From assembly GCA_020698575.1 (NCBI GenBank), contig CM036241.1, positions 39,105,855-39,169,854 on the forward strand: a stretch of DNA of 64,000 nucleotides. The letters are read 5' to 3'. Positions 31,542-41,635 of the stretch are shown here, piece after piece. The notes under the pieces are model-generated. The model did not search any database. It had not been told where the DNA came from and saw nothing but the letters and a program-made list of their open reading frames with translations. The stretch's first letter is position 1, and each line of letters opens with the position of its first letter. The position numbers were made by a program, and so were the translations under genes. Origin of the DNA: Bostrychus sinensis (Eukaryota > Chordata > Actinopteri > Gobiiformes > Eleotridae).

Positions 31542-32246
31542 GCTATGCTGATCCAGGGGTAGACACTTAATCACTCTGGTGTTTAAAAGTGGAATTGTTT
31601 TAGACATGTCAAACCTTACAAATCCTACCTACTCCCAGTTACAGAGAGCTGAGACAGTCTGTAGTCTCTTGTACTTTAGCACATTTCTGTACATAAGCAC
31701 CACATTCCCTGTTGTTTTGGAGAGTGCAATAACTGCTAATCCAACAAGTACATCTCAGTATTTGGTTAAACTATAGTTCCCCATCTTGTTAAAAATCCTA
31801 TTCTCTTAAGTGTTTGTTTTCACATGGTAATCGGAGCGAGCCTGTGCAGGGAACCCCTATGGCTCATATCTCATTACACAGAAACACAGCAGTGGCCCAG
31901 TCACACATACCTAAATAAACTTTTATTTTCTTTCTCTTTTCTATCAGAGGTGTTTTTGTAATAGATCCTTTTGAAGCCTGTCTTTATAAAAGTAGAAGAG
32001 ATGGCTCTCAGCTTGCTATGCTGTAAGTAACCACGTTACTTCTGGAGAAAGATTCTGAGTTGTTACCACAGTGCAATATTTGTTCAGATTTTTCAACTCC
32101 CTAGATTTGCTCATGCCAAACGCTGAACGTACCTTTACACAGATAAACAGTGCAAAAAAGAAAAACATAAATGAAACATTAAATCAAAGAGAAAAGTAAC
32201 TGAATATAATCAATACAAGACATGATGTTTAACAAGATGGAGATAG
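31542..32246. other. Non-coding stretch, no feature recognised
   Basis: No supported gene. Short open frames lack domains. Confidence 0.4.
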
Positions 32247-32362
32247 GAGGCACAGTGGAACTGTCACCTCAATGCAAGAAGGTCTCAGACTTTGTGGGGC
32301 CTTTCTGTGTGGAGTTTGCATGTCCTTCCCATGTCTGGGTGTTTTTTTCTCTAGTTTCCTCC
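32247..32362 (+). mobile_element. tRNA-derived SINE-like repeat
   Basis: It reads GAGGCACAGTGG..ACTGTCACCTCA, AAGAAGGTC, then GGGGCCTTTCTGTGTGGAG and TTTGCATGTCCTTCCCATG. This matches a very common fish repeat whose head resembles a pol III promoter. The B-box region (normally GGTTCGAATCC) is worn to GGTCTCAGAC. A minus-strand copy with a better B box (complement GGTTCAATTCC) lies at 45324-45416. Confidence 0.7.
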
Positions 32363-33734
32363 ATCATCCTAAGGGGCTCATTAGACGATAACTCATTTTG
32401 TAAAAATCTGCAAAGGTTTGATTGTGGTTTGGCCTTTTGTTTAGACAAAGACAGGGTTCCCATTTTCCGAATCCATAATCTTTTAAAAACGCTGAAGGAG
32501 GTGTTTTGGTCTCACAGCGGGGAGCTGCTTGAAGCCACTCTGCACTCGTGTAATGAAAACAGTGGCCTCACTGAAAACGATGATGTAACAGCCCCAATCT
32601 GAACAGTAATTGGCTGTTTGCTGGGGGCAGCTGACCCACAATCGCAAAATACAAGACTTTATCAGAATGGCTCCAGAAAACCACAAGACCTTAAAGTAGA
32701 TGGGAACTTGCAGACCAGAACTATGATTTCCTCTGCTGTTTTCTGACTGTGTGGTGCAGAGCCTTTGAAGAGCACACAGTGCCATTAGCTGGACAAATAC
32801 TGGTACTACAGTTTGATCACGTTTTCTTCACACCTCAGTGTTTTCATGTAGATGCAAATCAGAGGTGGCTTGACTGTTTTTCTGGTCAGTGTTGTCATGT
32901 AAATAGGCCCTATAACATGCAGAAGAAACCATACCTCCAGCTAGGTACTCCTGATCAAGATTCTGGCTCTAGGACTGGAGAAGGGTCCCAGGGCGCTGTA
33001 CTGCGGCTGCCCACTGTTCCTGACAGGTTTAACTCCAGCTGCATTGAAGGATGGGTCAAATGAAGAACGGATTTCCCTACGTGGACATCAAAGTATACCT
33101 TACATCTGTCAATCACTTTTCCTATCGGGCTAAAGCTAAACTAAGGCTATAAATGTAGGGTCAGCCCTAAACTTCTGTCTGATTGAGTATAATAAAATAA
33201 AAGCAGAGTGGTGAGGATGTCTTGTCTGTAAGTCTCTCTACAAGTTTTTATTTTATTTTTTTGCCTTATATGATACATAATAAGTCCAACAAACAAATAG
33301 TAAGTCACCTTTTAAGAACAAACCCATGTTCCACTGTGAAGCTGGTCTGAATGTGTGATCATTAGCCATAGTCATTACCTCCCAGACCTAGCTCTGTCTC
33401 TACTACAGTACCTCCATCTTGTTAAAACGGTCTTTATGAACTGTCAATACTCAGTTTGTCCAAACAAAAGCACAAGAAAGTCATTAATTCAAGACAAAAA
33501 GGAATAAATTGTGGAATTGAGATACAGGACTGAAAATAATGGGGACCAGTGGAAGTTAATGCATAGGGGATGCTAAACGACGCTAACTGCAGAGAAACTG
33601 TCGGATGCTACGCTAATGAGGAGGAGGCAGACACACTGTATGTGACTGCTTTGGTTAAATAGACAGCGTGTATTGTTTGTGGAGGTCTGTCAAAGCATAT
33701 TTTGTAATAACACCATGTTATGAGAAAATAAAAT
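32363..33734. other. Non-coding stretch, no gene recognised
   Basis: Open frames at 32222-32602 and 32749-33063 overlap opposite-strand frames and show no known domain. The first starts within the SINE-like repeat. No exon is supported. Confidence 0.4.
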
Positions 33735-33860
33735 ACATTTTACTTTTTTTACTTCAATTTTTTTTCTTTCTTTTTTGCAGTTTTTTTTCTTTTTTTTTTC
33801 TTCTTTTTTGCAATTTTTTTTTCTTTTTGCAGTTTTTGCAGTTTTTGCAGTTTTTGGAAT
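33735..33860. repeat. T-rich tract with repeated TTTTTGCAG
   Basis: Long T runs are punctuated by CTTTTTTGCAG and then three close TTTTTGCAG units (about 33825-33850). Each resembles a polypyrimidine-AG splice acceptor by chance. The 75-aa and 67-aa open frames are low-complexity readings. Confidence 0.85.
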
Positions 33861-34000
33861 TTTGTAGAAAACTGCCTGAAGACAATATGCCATAAAATGT
33901 AAATTAAATGTGGAAGGTTACCAGTTTGTTTTTGTTATAAATGGTGCGATATTGTGCATTTAGTAATGTGTGTCTTCCACTTACATTGTTATATTTTTAG

Positions 34001-34390
34001 TAGTGTTGTCGCACCAGATACTGGTCTTGCTCTTGTCCCAGTCTCAGATGTGGCGGTCTCTGAGATTTTATTTACCAAACATTATAAGAAAATGCTATTC
34101 TTCATAATTTTGGGGCAATTTGTTTTCTGCATCAGAAGAACCAGGAAAATGATCTGTCTCTGTTTGTTTGTGGAGTCTGTTGCAGTAGATCATTAATGTA
34201 TTTGAACCACTTGAATTTTTTTTTTACAAAATCCCTTTTATTCATTGTTAGTTCACAAGTTTTGGTCTCGACCTATCCTTGGTTTGCCTTGGTCTTGGTC
34301 TTGAGTTGGTTTTGCTTTGTCTTGGTCTCGGTTCACTCTGGACTTGGACTGGTCTTGGTCTTGATTAGTACGGTCTTGACTACATCACAT
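34001..34390. repeat. Dispersed repeat rich in GGTCTTGGTCTTG, copy 1
   Basis: It begins TAGTGTTGTCGCACCAGATA and ends GGTCTTGACTACATCA. It shares with 36490-36930 the ordered words TTTACCAA, TTATAATTTTGG or CATAATTTTGG, CATCAGAAGAACCAGG, GATCTGTC, GTATTTGAACCACTT and TTCACTCTGGAC. The GGTCTTG/GGTCTCG motifs are probably subterminal repeats of a DNA element. No target duplication was found. Confidence 0.65.
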
Positions 34391-34959
34391 TTTTTTTTAC
34401 AATTGAATATCAACTTGAATTACAATTGGCTTTTAATAGACAAGCAACCGGTAGGTGGCGCTATAAAATAAGTGCTATATATTTTTATTATACATTGCAG
34501 ATTCTTTACCTCTTTGTTTGTTATTACATTGTACGCCATATTATCACCACCTCCTGCATTTGCAATAATTTTCCTAACATCTAACAGTTCATTACAAAAG
34601 GTGGCGTTCTGGCAGTTTATTACAAAATGTTTGAAATTATTACAAACTGTGGGATCATTCCATAGTAAAAGTAAAATGCTGAAACAAACGAAAGTTATTA
34701 TAAACTGTGAGTGTACAAGTTCAAGTCAGTGCATTGGGGAGAATTACTGACAGAAAGTCAGAAAAACCTGTGTAGAGATGAACAAATGGTACTGGACATT
34801 TTGTGTTCCTTTGCGAAACAGCATAACTACACTTTCTGCTCTATTTTCCAACCCCAATTCTGAAAAAAGGTGGGACAATATGTAAAATGTAAATAAGAGA
34901 ATGTAATGACCTGCAGACCTCAAAAAATGATATTATTTTCACAACAAAAGACAAACAGT
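34391..34959. other. Non-coding stretch, no feature recognised
   Basis: AT-rich sequence with no gene. Open frames at 34472-34750 have no domain. Confidence 0.4.
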
Positions 34960-34967
34960 ACCATGTG

Positions 34968-35441
34968 CAGGCGCGTAATTTCCGGGGGGTGGTGGGGGGG
35001 GTAGGTTGAGCCAATACCCCCCCCCCCCCCTTCCTCAATAATCACAACATTGTGATGAATACAAATATGAATTATCTTGCATGAATAACTCGTTGATTTT
35101 TTGTAGTCATTTTGTGTGCCAGAAAAATAGTAATTAGTATATTCCACCCCCTCCCCGTGCAGAATACTTGGTACGGCCCACTGTCTCTCCTGAGCGTTGG
35201 CTGTTTGTTGTGTGTCCTCAGTCTCTGGTGTTGTAGCGGTGATAGCTGCCTGTCTCTAACCTGTGCTCTTATGAAAAGAGCACCTCAGAGCCTGTCAACA
35301 GTTTTAAAAAGTCCTGCCCAAGAGGAGGTAAACAGTGGTATTGTCAAGTTAGCTGATGATTTGACTAAATTGCCAGTGTGAGGTAAAGCTAAGGAGGCTG
35401 CCCCCCCCCACACCAATATTACACCCAAAGTTACGCCCTTG
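34968..35441. mobile_element. hAT-type miniature element, perfect 8-bp duplication
   Basis: A 474-bp element with ends CAGGCGCGTAATTTCCGGGG and AAAGTTACGCCCTTG, flanked by identical ACCATGTG at 34960-34967 and 35442-35449. Subterminal G and C runs pair across the element (GGGGGG near 34985-35000, CCCCCCCCC near 35401-35409). A C14 run lies at 35017-35030. An internal 89-aa open frame (35112-35381) has no recognisable domain. Confidence 0.9.
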
Positions 35442-35449
35442 ACCATGTG

Positions 35450-36138
35450 TATTTTAGCCTTTCATGTAAAATAACAACACATTTGGCAGCAACACATCTC
35501 ATAAGAGTTTGGACAAAGTAGACAAAAATTGAAATTGTTACTGGCGCAATATATTTACATATTTGCTGCTTATCATTTTATTGGTTTAGCAAAACGTTAC
35601 ACTTCACTGTTTTATTTTACTGCAGAGGGTTTGACCGGAAGCACAAGTCACATGACGCCTGCCCTACACCTGCGTGGGTAATTTAAGCCCGGCATGCCAG
35701 CTCTCCAGTGTGTGTGTGCTGTGTGGCCTGGGCTGTGTGCAGTGGCGTGGCGTTGTGGCGAGGTGAGCTGTGCTGCCATATTTGCGAGGATGAGTGGTAG
35801 GCCTTGATCGTGCTGTTTTTTCTGCGTCTTGTCAAATTGGAAATCCTAAATCATCTCTACACTACACTATAACTAATGACTGGGGATTTAAATAAATGTT
35901 GTAAAACGGATCATTCTGTTGTGATCATTTCAAGAGTGCAACAAAAGCATTATGCAACTACGTAATTGTGTTAATGTGACATTTCAGAGCATGTTTTTAT
36001 TCACATTTTATACATCGCCCCAACATTGTCCCAAAGTTCAGAGCTGACCTTAAACTTCTCGCTCTGAGTTAGACCAAGCTGTTCCACAGCTATCTTTGAC
36101 AATATTTAACCACTTTCCAATGGGAGCTTGATAATAAA
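35450..36138. other. Non-coding stretch with a dispersed-repeat edge
   Basis: CCAATGGGAGCTTGATAATAA at about 36118 nearly repeats 21773. GTGGCGTGGCGTTGTGGCG near 35742 is a short GC-rich patch. No gene is seen. Confidence 0.4.
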
Positions 36139-36146
36139 GTCTAGAT

Positions 36147-36416
36147 CAGTGGTTCTTAAACTGTGGTACAGGTCCCACTGGTGGTACTCAGGAGTCAGTT
36201 CTAATTTAGATGAATTTAGAGCCAGTTTTATTCCTGTTTTACTCCTGCTCTGGTTGGGGATTCATTTTAAAATATAGGCCACAGCTTAGTCCATGGTTAG
36301 TATAAGATCAGTCGTGGTTATGAGCTAAATTAGCCCTGGCTTAGACCTTGTTTAGGTTTAGATTAGTTCTGGTTTAGCGTTGGTTTAGTCCTCTTTTTGT
36401 TACTCACTTACCTCTG
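36147..36416. mobile_element. hAT-type element carrying worn 11-bp units
   Basis: The left end is CAGTGGTTCTTAAACTGTGG. The right end is less clear (TTACCTCTG). Flanking GTCTAGAT (36139-36146) and GTCTAGCT (36417-36424) agree at seven of eight positions. The interior from about 36230 to 36400 has TCCTGGTTTAG-like units (TTCTGGTTTAGC, CCCTGGCTTAG). With 16353 and 57906 it is a third case of the minisatellite within hAT ends, though the right terminus is weak. Confidence 0.6.
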
Positions 36417-36489
36417 GTCTAGCTGATGTATTTAGGTATTGTTTTTTCACATTCCTCTTACAATATACTATTATATTTTCTCCTCCAAT

Positions 36490-36930
36490 AAAATAAAAAA
36501 ATGGTCTTGGTTTTGCATCCAATTTGATTTGGTCTTGTCTCAGTCTTGACAAGACGTCTTTCAGATTATATTTACCAATCAAGAAAGTGTCATTCTTTAT
36601 AATTTTGGAGTAATTAGTTTTCTACATCAGAAGAACCAGGCCAGTGATCTGTCACTGTTTGTGGAGACAGTTGCATTAAATCATTAAATTAATCATTTTG
36701 GTATTTGAACCACTTTTTTTTTTCTTTTTTTTTTTACTTTTCCCCTTTATTTAGTGTTACTTCCCTGGGTTTGGTCTTGACCTTTTCTCAGTCTCAGTTT
36801 GGTCTCAGTCTCAACTCGGTCTTGGTCCTTAAAAGTCTCGGTGTCGAACCCTGAAAGTCTTGGTATCTTGGTTTCAGTTCACTCTGGACCAGGACTGGTC
36901 TTGGTCTCAATCATCAAAGTTCAATCATCA
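36490..36930. repeat. Dispersed repeat rich in GGTCTTGGTC, copy 2
   Basis: Same family as 34001-34390, same orientation, about 2.5 kb away. It has more GTCTCAGTCTCA/GGTCTTGGTC units at its right side. An interior poly-T run (36716-36735) corresponds to the one in copy 1. Confidence 0.65.
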
Positions 36931-38306
36931 GAATGTCTTTATTTTTTCTTTGTGACCTTTGAAACTCAATCCTTCCTGATCGTATAGATGTTAATATAGA
37001 CTTGAATGTGTCTCATTCATCGGTGGTTTTCTCACTTTTAGCCCCGTTCTGAACTGTAGGCCTTCTACATTGATCCGCTCCTGTATCTCTGCCCATATTC
37101 ATTTCCCAGATTAAATTCTCTGTGGTTTTATTGCTTCCTTTTAGATTTGACACTGAATACAACTCTCATTAATTTATAATGTCATCAAATCAAACTGAAA
37201 CAGAAGAGGACACTTGACACCTGATCTCCTGCTAACCCTTTTTGTGGAGATTTATTCTGATTGCCTCATAACCAAGTGACCTTTGTCCCAAAAATATTGA
37301 AATATTTTTAATTTATTCATCTTCACCTATACCAGTCAGTGGTTGCATGGTTGAACCCTAATCCAGCCACTTTGGGCCTTAGGCAGTAAAAGTAATTTTG
37401 GCTGCAGTGGTACAGCATGTGGTGCATACAGAGCAAATACAACTCCAGGATTTCGTGGACAATTTTTGGGATTGTTGCAGGCTAAACGGTTTTGCAGGGG
37501 ATTTTCTTAAAAGTTGTGCTAAAAATTTAGATTATAGTTATAATGTTTCAGAGGTGATACAAAAGCCTACATTGTTATTAAATCTATTTCTTCAAAATGT
37601 TGGCTAGAATTACAAAAACAAAATCTGTTTTTTAAATATATGTGAAATGGTGGCAATGAATCTAATTAAAATACTTGTGTTCCAATTGGCTTATTAGGCT
37701 ACTTTTAAAAATGACATTAGCTATGTTATTATGCAATTTTTTATTTTAGGTTATAACACACTGCCTCTGATTCTGACTCTGTTTCACCCAAATCTTCTCT
37801 TGCAAAATACATTAAAGATTGGCCTCAAAGCTTCAGTGTTGTCTAAACATGCTGCCCATTCAACTTTTTAGGCAACTAACAAAAGTGTCACCATGGCAAC
37901 ACAGATGAGCAGAGTGACACCAGACAAAACAACTGTCCGGTGTCAACTGGACAGATGGTCCACAGGCAGCGACAAATGCAGTAAAATGGTGTTTTAAAGA
38001 AAAACCATGGTCATAATTGGCAGTAGATGTGGGAAAGTTGCGAAGTTTGGACAAAGTTAACGTTTATGTCTCCTTGCTCTCTCTATTAATGATTTCCTGT
38101 CACGACTCTGCTGTGCTGTGACACAAATGTAAAAAAAAATATCTTTATCAATATGTTGGTTACCTTTACTGTTAAGTACACTGCCTTGTCATCTTGGAAT
38201 AAGCCCGTGCCATCAGGGAAGAAAAAATCCATTGATGGAATAACCTGGCCATTGCATGAGTTAGGGTTAAATAACTTGTTGCCAGCTGAAGCTCTTAACT
38301 ATTTGC
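36931..38306. other. Non-coding stretch, no gene recognised
   Basis: No domain-bearing open frame was found. The sequence is AT-rich and apparently unique. Confidence 0.4.
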
Positions 38307-38498
38307 TTAGGTGTTAAAGATAGCAATGTCCAGAAACATCTGCAGCAGGATGATGTTGTAGGTGTTTGGAGGTGATCTGTGGGTTTCTTTAACCATTCTC
38401 ACCATTCCTTGTCTATGTCTCTCTGGTATTTTTCTTGGCCTGCCACATCTGGCCTTAACATCAACTTTGCCTGTGTGCTTCCATTTCCTGATTACCAC
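38307..38498 (-). pseudogene. Tc1-like transposase N-terminal relic
   Basis: The minus-strand reading contains VIRKWKHTGKVDVKARCGRP followed by RKIPERHRQGMVRMVKE and THRSP. This matches the second half of a Tc1 paired-like DNA-binding domain, with the GRPRK AT-hook-like linker and the start of the following helix-turn-helix. The catalytic domain is absent and no terminal repeats were seen. The subfamily differs from the two Tc1 elements elsewhere in the window. Confidence 0.75.
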
Positions 38499-39204
38499 CT
38501 TAAATACATTTTCTCATTATTGAATGCAGCTGTCTATGAAGTTCAAGGCTTAACTAACTAATCTAACAAGTTCTATGTTGCAAGTAATTACATGGATTTG
38601 AATCAGCAGACTTATTAGGGTGACCAAACATTTGCGCAGACATATTTTCATATTTCATTAAATATCATAAACCTAAATACTTCTACACTAAAAACTGTTC
38701 AGAAAACACCCTAGAACTCAGAAAATGAGTCCAAGGATCTCATGAGTCTGACTCATGTAGCCTAATGCAAGTTTTTACGATAGAGATTTTTTTGTCAAAC
38801 TGGTTAAGGTTAGAGTTAGGAAAAGGGTTAGGGCTAGAATTAGGGTTAGTTTATTTTTTTGTTATTAGTACACTAACACAAGTAAGTGGCAGTAAATGCC
38901 ATTTTCTCTCAAATACAGATGTCCCCTCTTATACTTTGCTGATAACCTTATAGCTTGATTCTGTTATCAAATAAACTCTAAATTTATATTTTTTTATTTG
39001 CTCATGGTGAAAAGAGTTGGGAACCATTGGTTTTCCGACGGCACCAATGTAGCTACTGCGGTTGTCAACTGGTGGTGCAGGCACAATAGCAACATGAGCC
39101 AGTAGCCATTGGACGGTCCTATAGACACTGCCTTAAATGTATTTCATTTGCAGTTCAGCATTTTGGGTCCTTTCCCCCCTGTGCCCCAGTTTTTGACACT
39201 ATTG
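38499..39204. other. Non-coding stretch with a telomere-like patch and TE ends
   Basis: TTAGGGTGACCAAAC at about 38617 resembles the terminus of the element at 10089. AGTTGGGAACCATTG at about 39016-39030 resembles a hAT right end. Neither has a partner. Confidence 0.4.
38802..38850 (+). repeat. Degenerate TTAGGG (telomere-like) repeat
   Basis: GGTTAGAGTTAGG, GGGTTAGGGC and ATTAGGGTTAG lie in succession: short imperfect interstitial telomere-type units. Confidence 0.65.
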
Positions 39205-39485
39205 ACATGAAACAAAAACTGACGCAAAGTCTTCTTTGTCAGTAAAACGGACCTGAAGAGAGGTTATTATTCAAACACGCAAGCATGATTACTGTCAGTC
39301 AGCATTAAGCCACAAGATTATTATGGTGTGGTTGTGGACCCAGGTGCTAACAAAAAATGATCAGGTTGAATATTTGTGGATTTTCTGTTTGGGTATTTCT
39401 TTTGAAAATTGTGCTTATTCATTTATACAGGCCCCTGTCCTCCAACTGAGGTCTGGACATCATCAAATCCTAGAACATGAATGCA
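39205..39485 (+). repeat. Dispersed repeat with empty hAT site
   Basis: Paralogue of 20031-20210 plus 20653-20730. It contains a single TTTCTGTT at 39382-39389 where the 20-kb copy carries a 442-bp hAT element between two copies of that word. Confidence 0.75.
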
Positions 39486-39756
39486 ACCTATTCTGACAAA
39501 GACTCGTGGATGAGAGGTGAATTCAATCAACCTGGACAACTGAGAGTGCTCATGGACACTTCCAAGTCTCTTTTATTTTGTCTTTTCCCACATATTCATT
39601 TGAGATGTTTTAGCCCAGATGCCCTTTCCGATGCAACCTCTCCACTTATACGTGCTCGGGAGTGGCACAAGAGTACACTGGCCTGTGCAGGGTGGCCCCG
39701 AGGTCTCAGAAGCATTAAATATGTATTAAAATTGATCTGGTCAAAATCAAGGCCTT

Positions 39757-39840
39757 AAAGGTGCTGTAGGCAGCATGCGCTCTACTGGTTTAAAAACAGT
39801 ACTGCAGTCTAAATCAAAACAATGGTCTGTGGGCATGGAT
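39757..39840 (+). repeat. Dispersed repeat, partner of 24401-24485
   Basis: It begins AAAGGTGCTGTAGGCAGCAT, continues CTACTGGTTT and GTACTGCAGTCTAAATC, and ends near CCACAGACC (in complement sense in the 24-kb copy). The class is unknown. Confidence 0.75.
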
Positions 39841-39977
39841 GAATAATAAGACCTGGATAGGGCACTGCCCCCTCTCCCCTGATGCCAAATTTACTAGTAG
39901 CTGCTCTGTGGAACTGCAGCAAAAAATCATGCGGCGAAAGCTTTTCCCATAGAGCACAATGTAAAAAGAAACACCTG

Positions 39978-40609
39978 AGGCCATATTTACTAAGACGGAT
40001 GCTAAACTGCGAGTGCAGTGAGAAAATATGCGGCCGCTATTAATGTTCGTGTTGCGTGTGAATTACTAAGACAAAGTGCGTGGCCGGTGACAGGTGCAAA
40101 CAGATGGGGCGGAACTATTTAAACGGCATCATTGCGTGCATTGTTTTGTGTCATGGAAGGAAGCAAAAATTTAACTAAGAGCTGAAAGTGCTGGTCAATA
40201 TGGCAAATAGATCTGCACGCGTGGCAAACACTCTAACCCTACGTATTTGTTCATTTCTTCTCCTTCGTCTCACACGAATCACAGCAGCCATATCTGTGCA
40301 AAAGATTAGCACGTCCTTCTCCAATGTGCTAAATTTATACGCTATTTTCGCACGCAAAGTCATGGTGAGCCTTGATAAATAATATTGCGGGCGGTAAATG
40401 AATGAATTAGCATTTTCTCTGCCTTCCATTTTGCACACTCTGGGGAGAACGCCTCAGTTTACAGATTCATTAGGTCATAGGAGCAAAATCTGCATTGCGT
40501 TCGCTCTGCTCCTGTAAGACACGCAAATCTCAACTGCGTCTGGGTTTGCTCCAATTTTAGTGCATCTTATTCAGTTAGCGTGCACGCAAACCTTTGATAA
40601 ATCTGGCCC
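39978..40609. mobile_element. PIF/Harbinger-like element with possible transposase relic
   Basis: A 632-bp element with inverted termini AGGCCATATTTACTAAG and CTTTGATAAATCTGGCCC, and CTG on both sides (39975-39977, 40610-40612). Such TIRs and a 3-bp duplication fit PIF/Harbinger. Composition changes sharply, with many GCGTGC/GCACGC words compared with flanks. The minus-strand open frame 40175-40438 ends with MAAVIRVRRRRRNEQIRRVR, an Arg-rich start that resembles, in my recollection, the N terminus of fish Harbinger transposases. If so, the element is a deletion derivative. Confidence 0.75.
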
Positions 40610-40612
40610 CTG

Positions 40613-41534
40613 GTGCTCTGCCGACAGCACACCTACAGCTGAGAAAATGGTCAGATTTTGTAGTGTTTATTATCTATTTCAATATCCGTGCCAATGAGCA
40701 TGGATATTGAAAACAACGTTGGTCGTGACGTCATTCATTATCCAGTTCTATAATACATCCATGTCTGTGGGTTGCCAGTCTCCGCTTTTCTGATTGGACG
40801 GTCAGCAATGCAGTTTTAGAACCAAAACTAAAAATGTAAACATAAACAACTTGGGCATTATGTAAAACATATTTTTAATTGCAATTATCAGTATCAGTGT
40901 TATCAGTAAAACTAATATTTGATTTAAACATATTTAAATGTATTTAGATATTAATCATATCTTGGGACATGTGTGGGTCATTTTTATGAAATATCTTTTT
41001 TATCTATTTTATGAAAGTCTTAACATTTCTCAAAACATTATGTTAATATTACAAAAAAGTAGAGTCACCACAATATCAAAATATAGTTTTTGAGGACATG
41101 TTATCATTGAAATGAATGATTCACTTATTAATGTTTTTTTAATGCATCACTGGAGTTTTTTTTTTTTTTTTTTCATCAGTATCAGACTTTTAAAATAAAA
41201 GTTTCAGGGAGTAGCATAAATAATTCCTCAGTGTAAAATTCATACAGATTATTGTTCTACTGTTGACGATGCTGGCATTAAATTTCACTCTTAAGTGGCA
41301 TTAAAAAGTCTTTAAAAAAAATCTGAACTCTCACAAAGTTAAAAAAATTATGTAAGAAAAAAATCTAAAAAAAAAAAAAAAAAAAACTAAACTGAGCTTT
41401 CCATGTGACGTCTCCACGTTGTTTACAGATTATAGATCGCAGCTCCTCTCAGTCCGGACTATAATAATGTGTGAAGTGTGCTCATTGTGGGCAGAAGAGC
41501 AGCGGCGACAGAGACGAGAGAGCCGTGAGCACTT
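40613..41534. other. Non-coding AT-rich stretch
   Basis: It contains poly-T (about 41156-41173) and poly-A (about 41368-41385) runs. No gene is seen. Confidence 0.5.
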
Positions 41535-41632
41535 GAATGCATCACTGTGTGTAAGGAGCACCCGAACGCATCGCTGTGTGTGTGCACTCGAACGCATCGC
41601 TGTGTGTGTGTGCACTCGAACGCATCGCTGTG
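41535..41632 (+). repeat. Minisatellite, about 30-bp unit, three to four copies
   Basis: The unit CGAACGCATCGCTGTGTGTG plus TGCACT repeats at about 41564, 41590 and 41618, preceded by a diverged copy (TGAATGCATCACTGTGTG). The (GT)n length varies between units. Open frames on both strands here are repeat readings. Confidence 0.85.
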
Positions 41633-41635
41633 TAA

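Noticed and set aside
32222..33063. Open frames of 104-126 aa as host exons
   Set aside because: The first begins inside a SINE-like repeat, opposite-strand frames overlap, and no domain or splice sites are recognisable.
33735..33860. Series of polypyrimidine-CAG sites as splice acceptors
   Set aside because: They are repeats of TTTTTGCAG in a simple T-rich tract with no downstream coding sequence.
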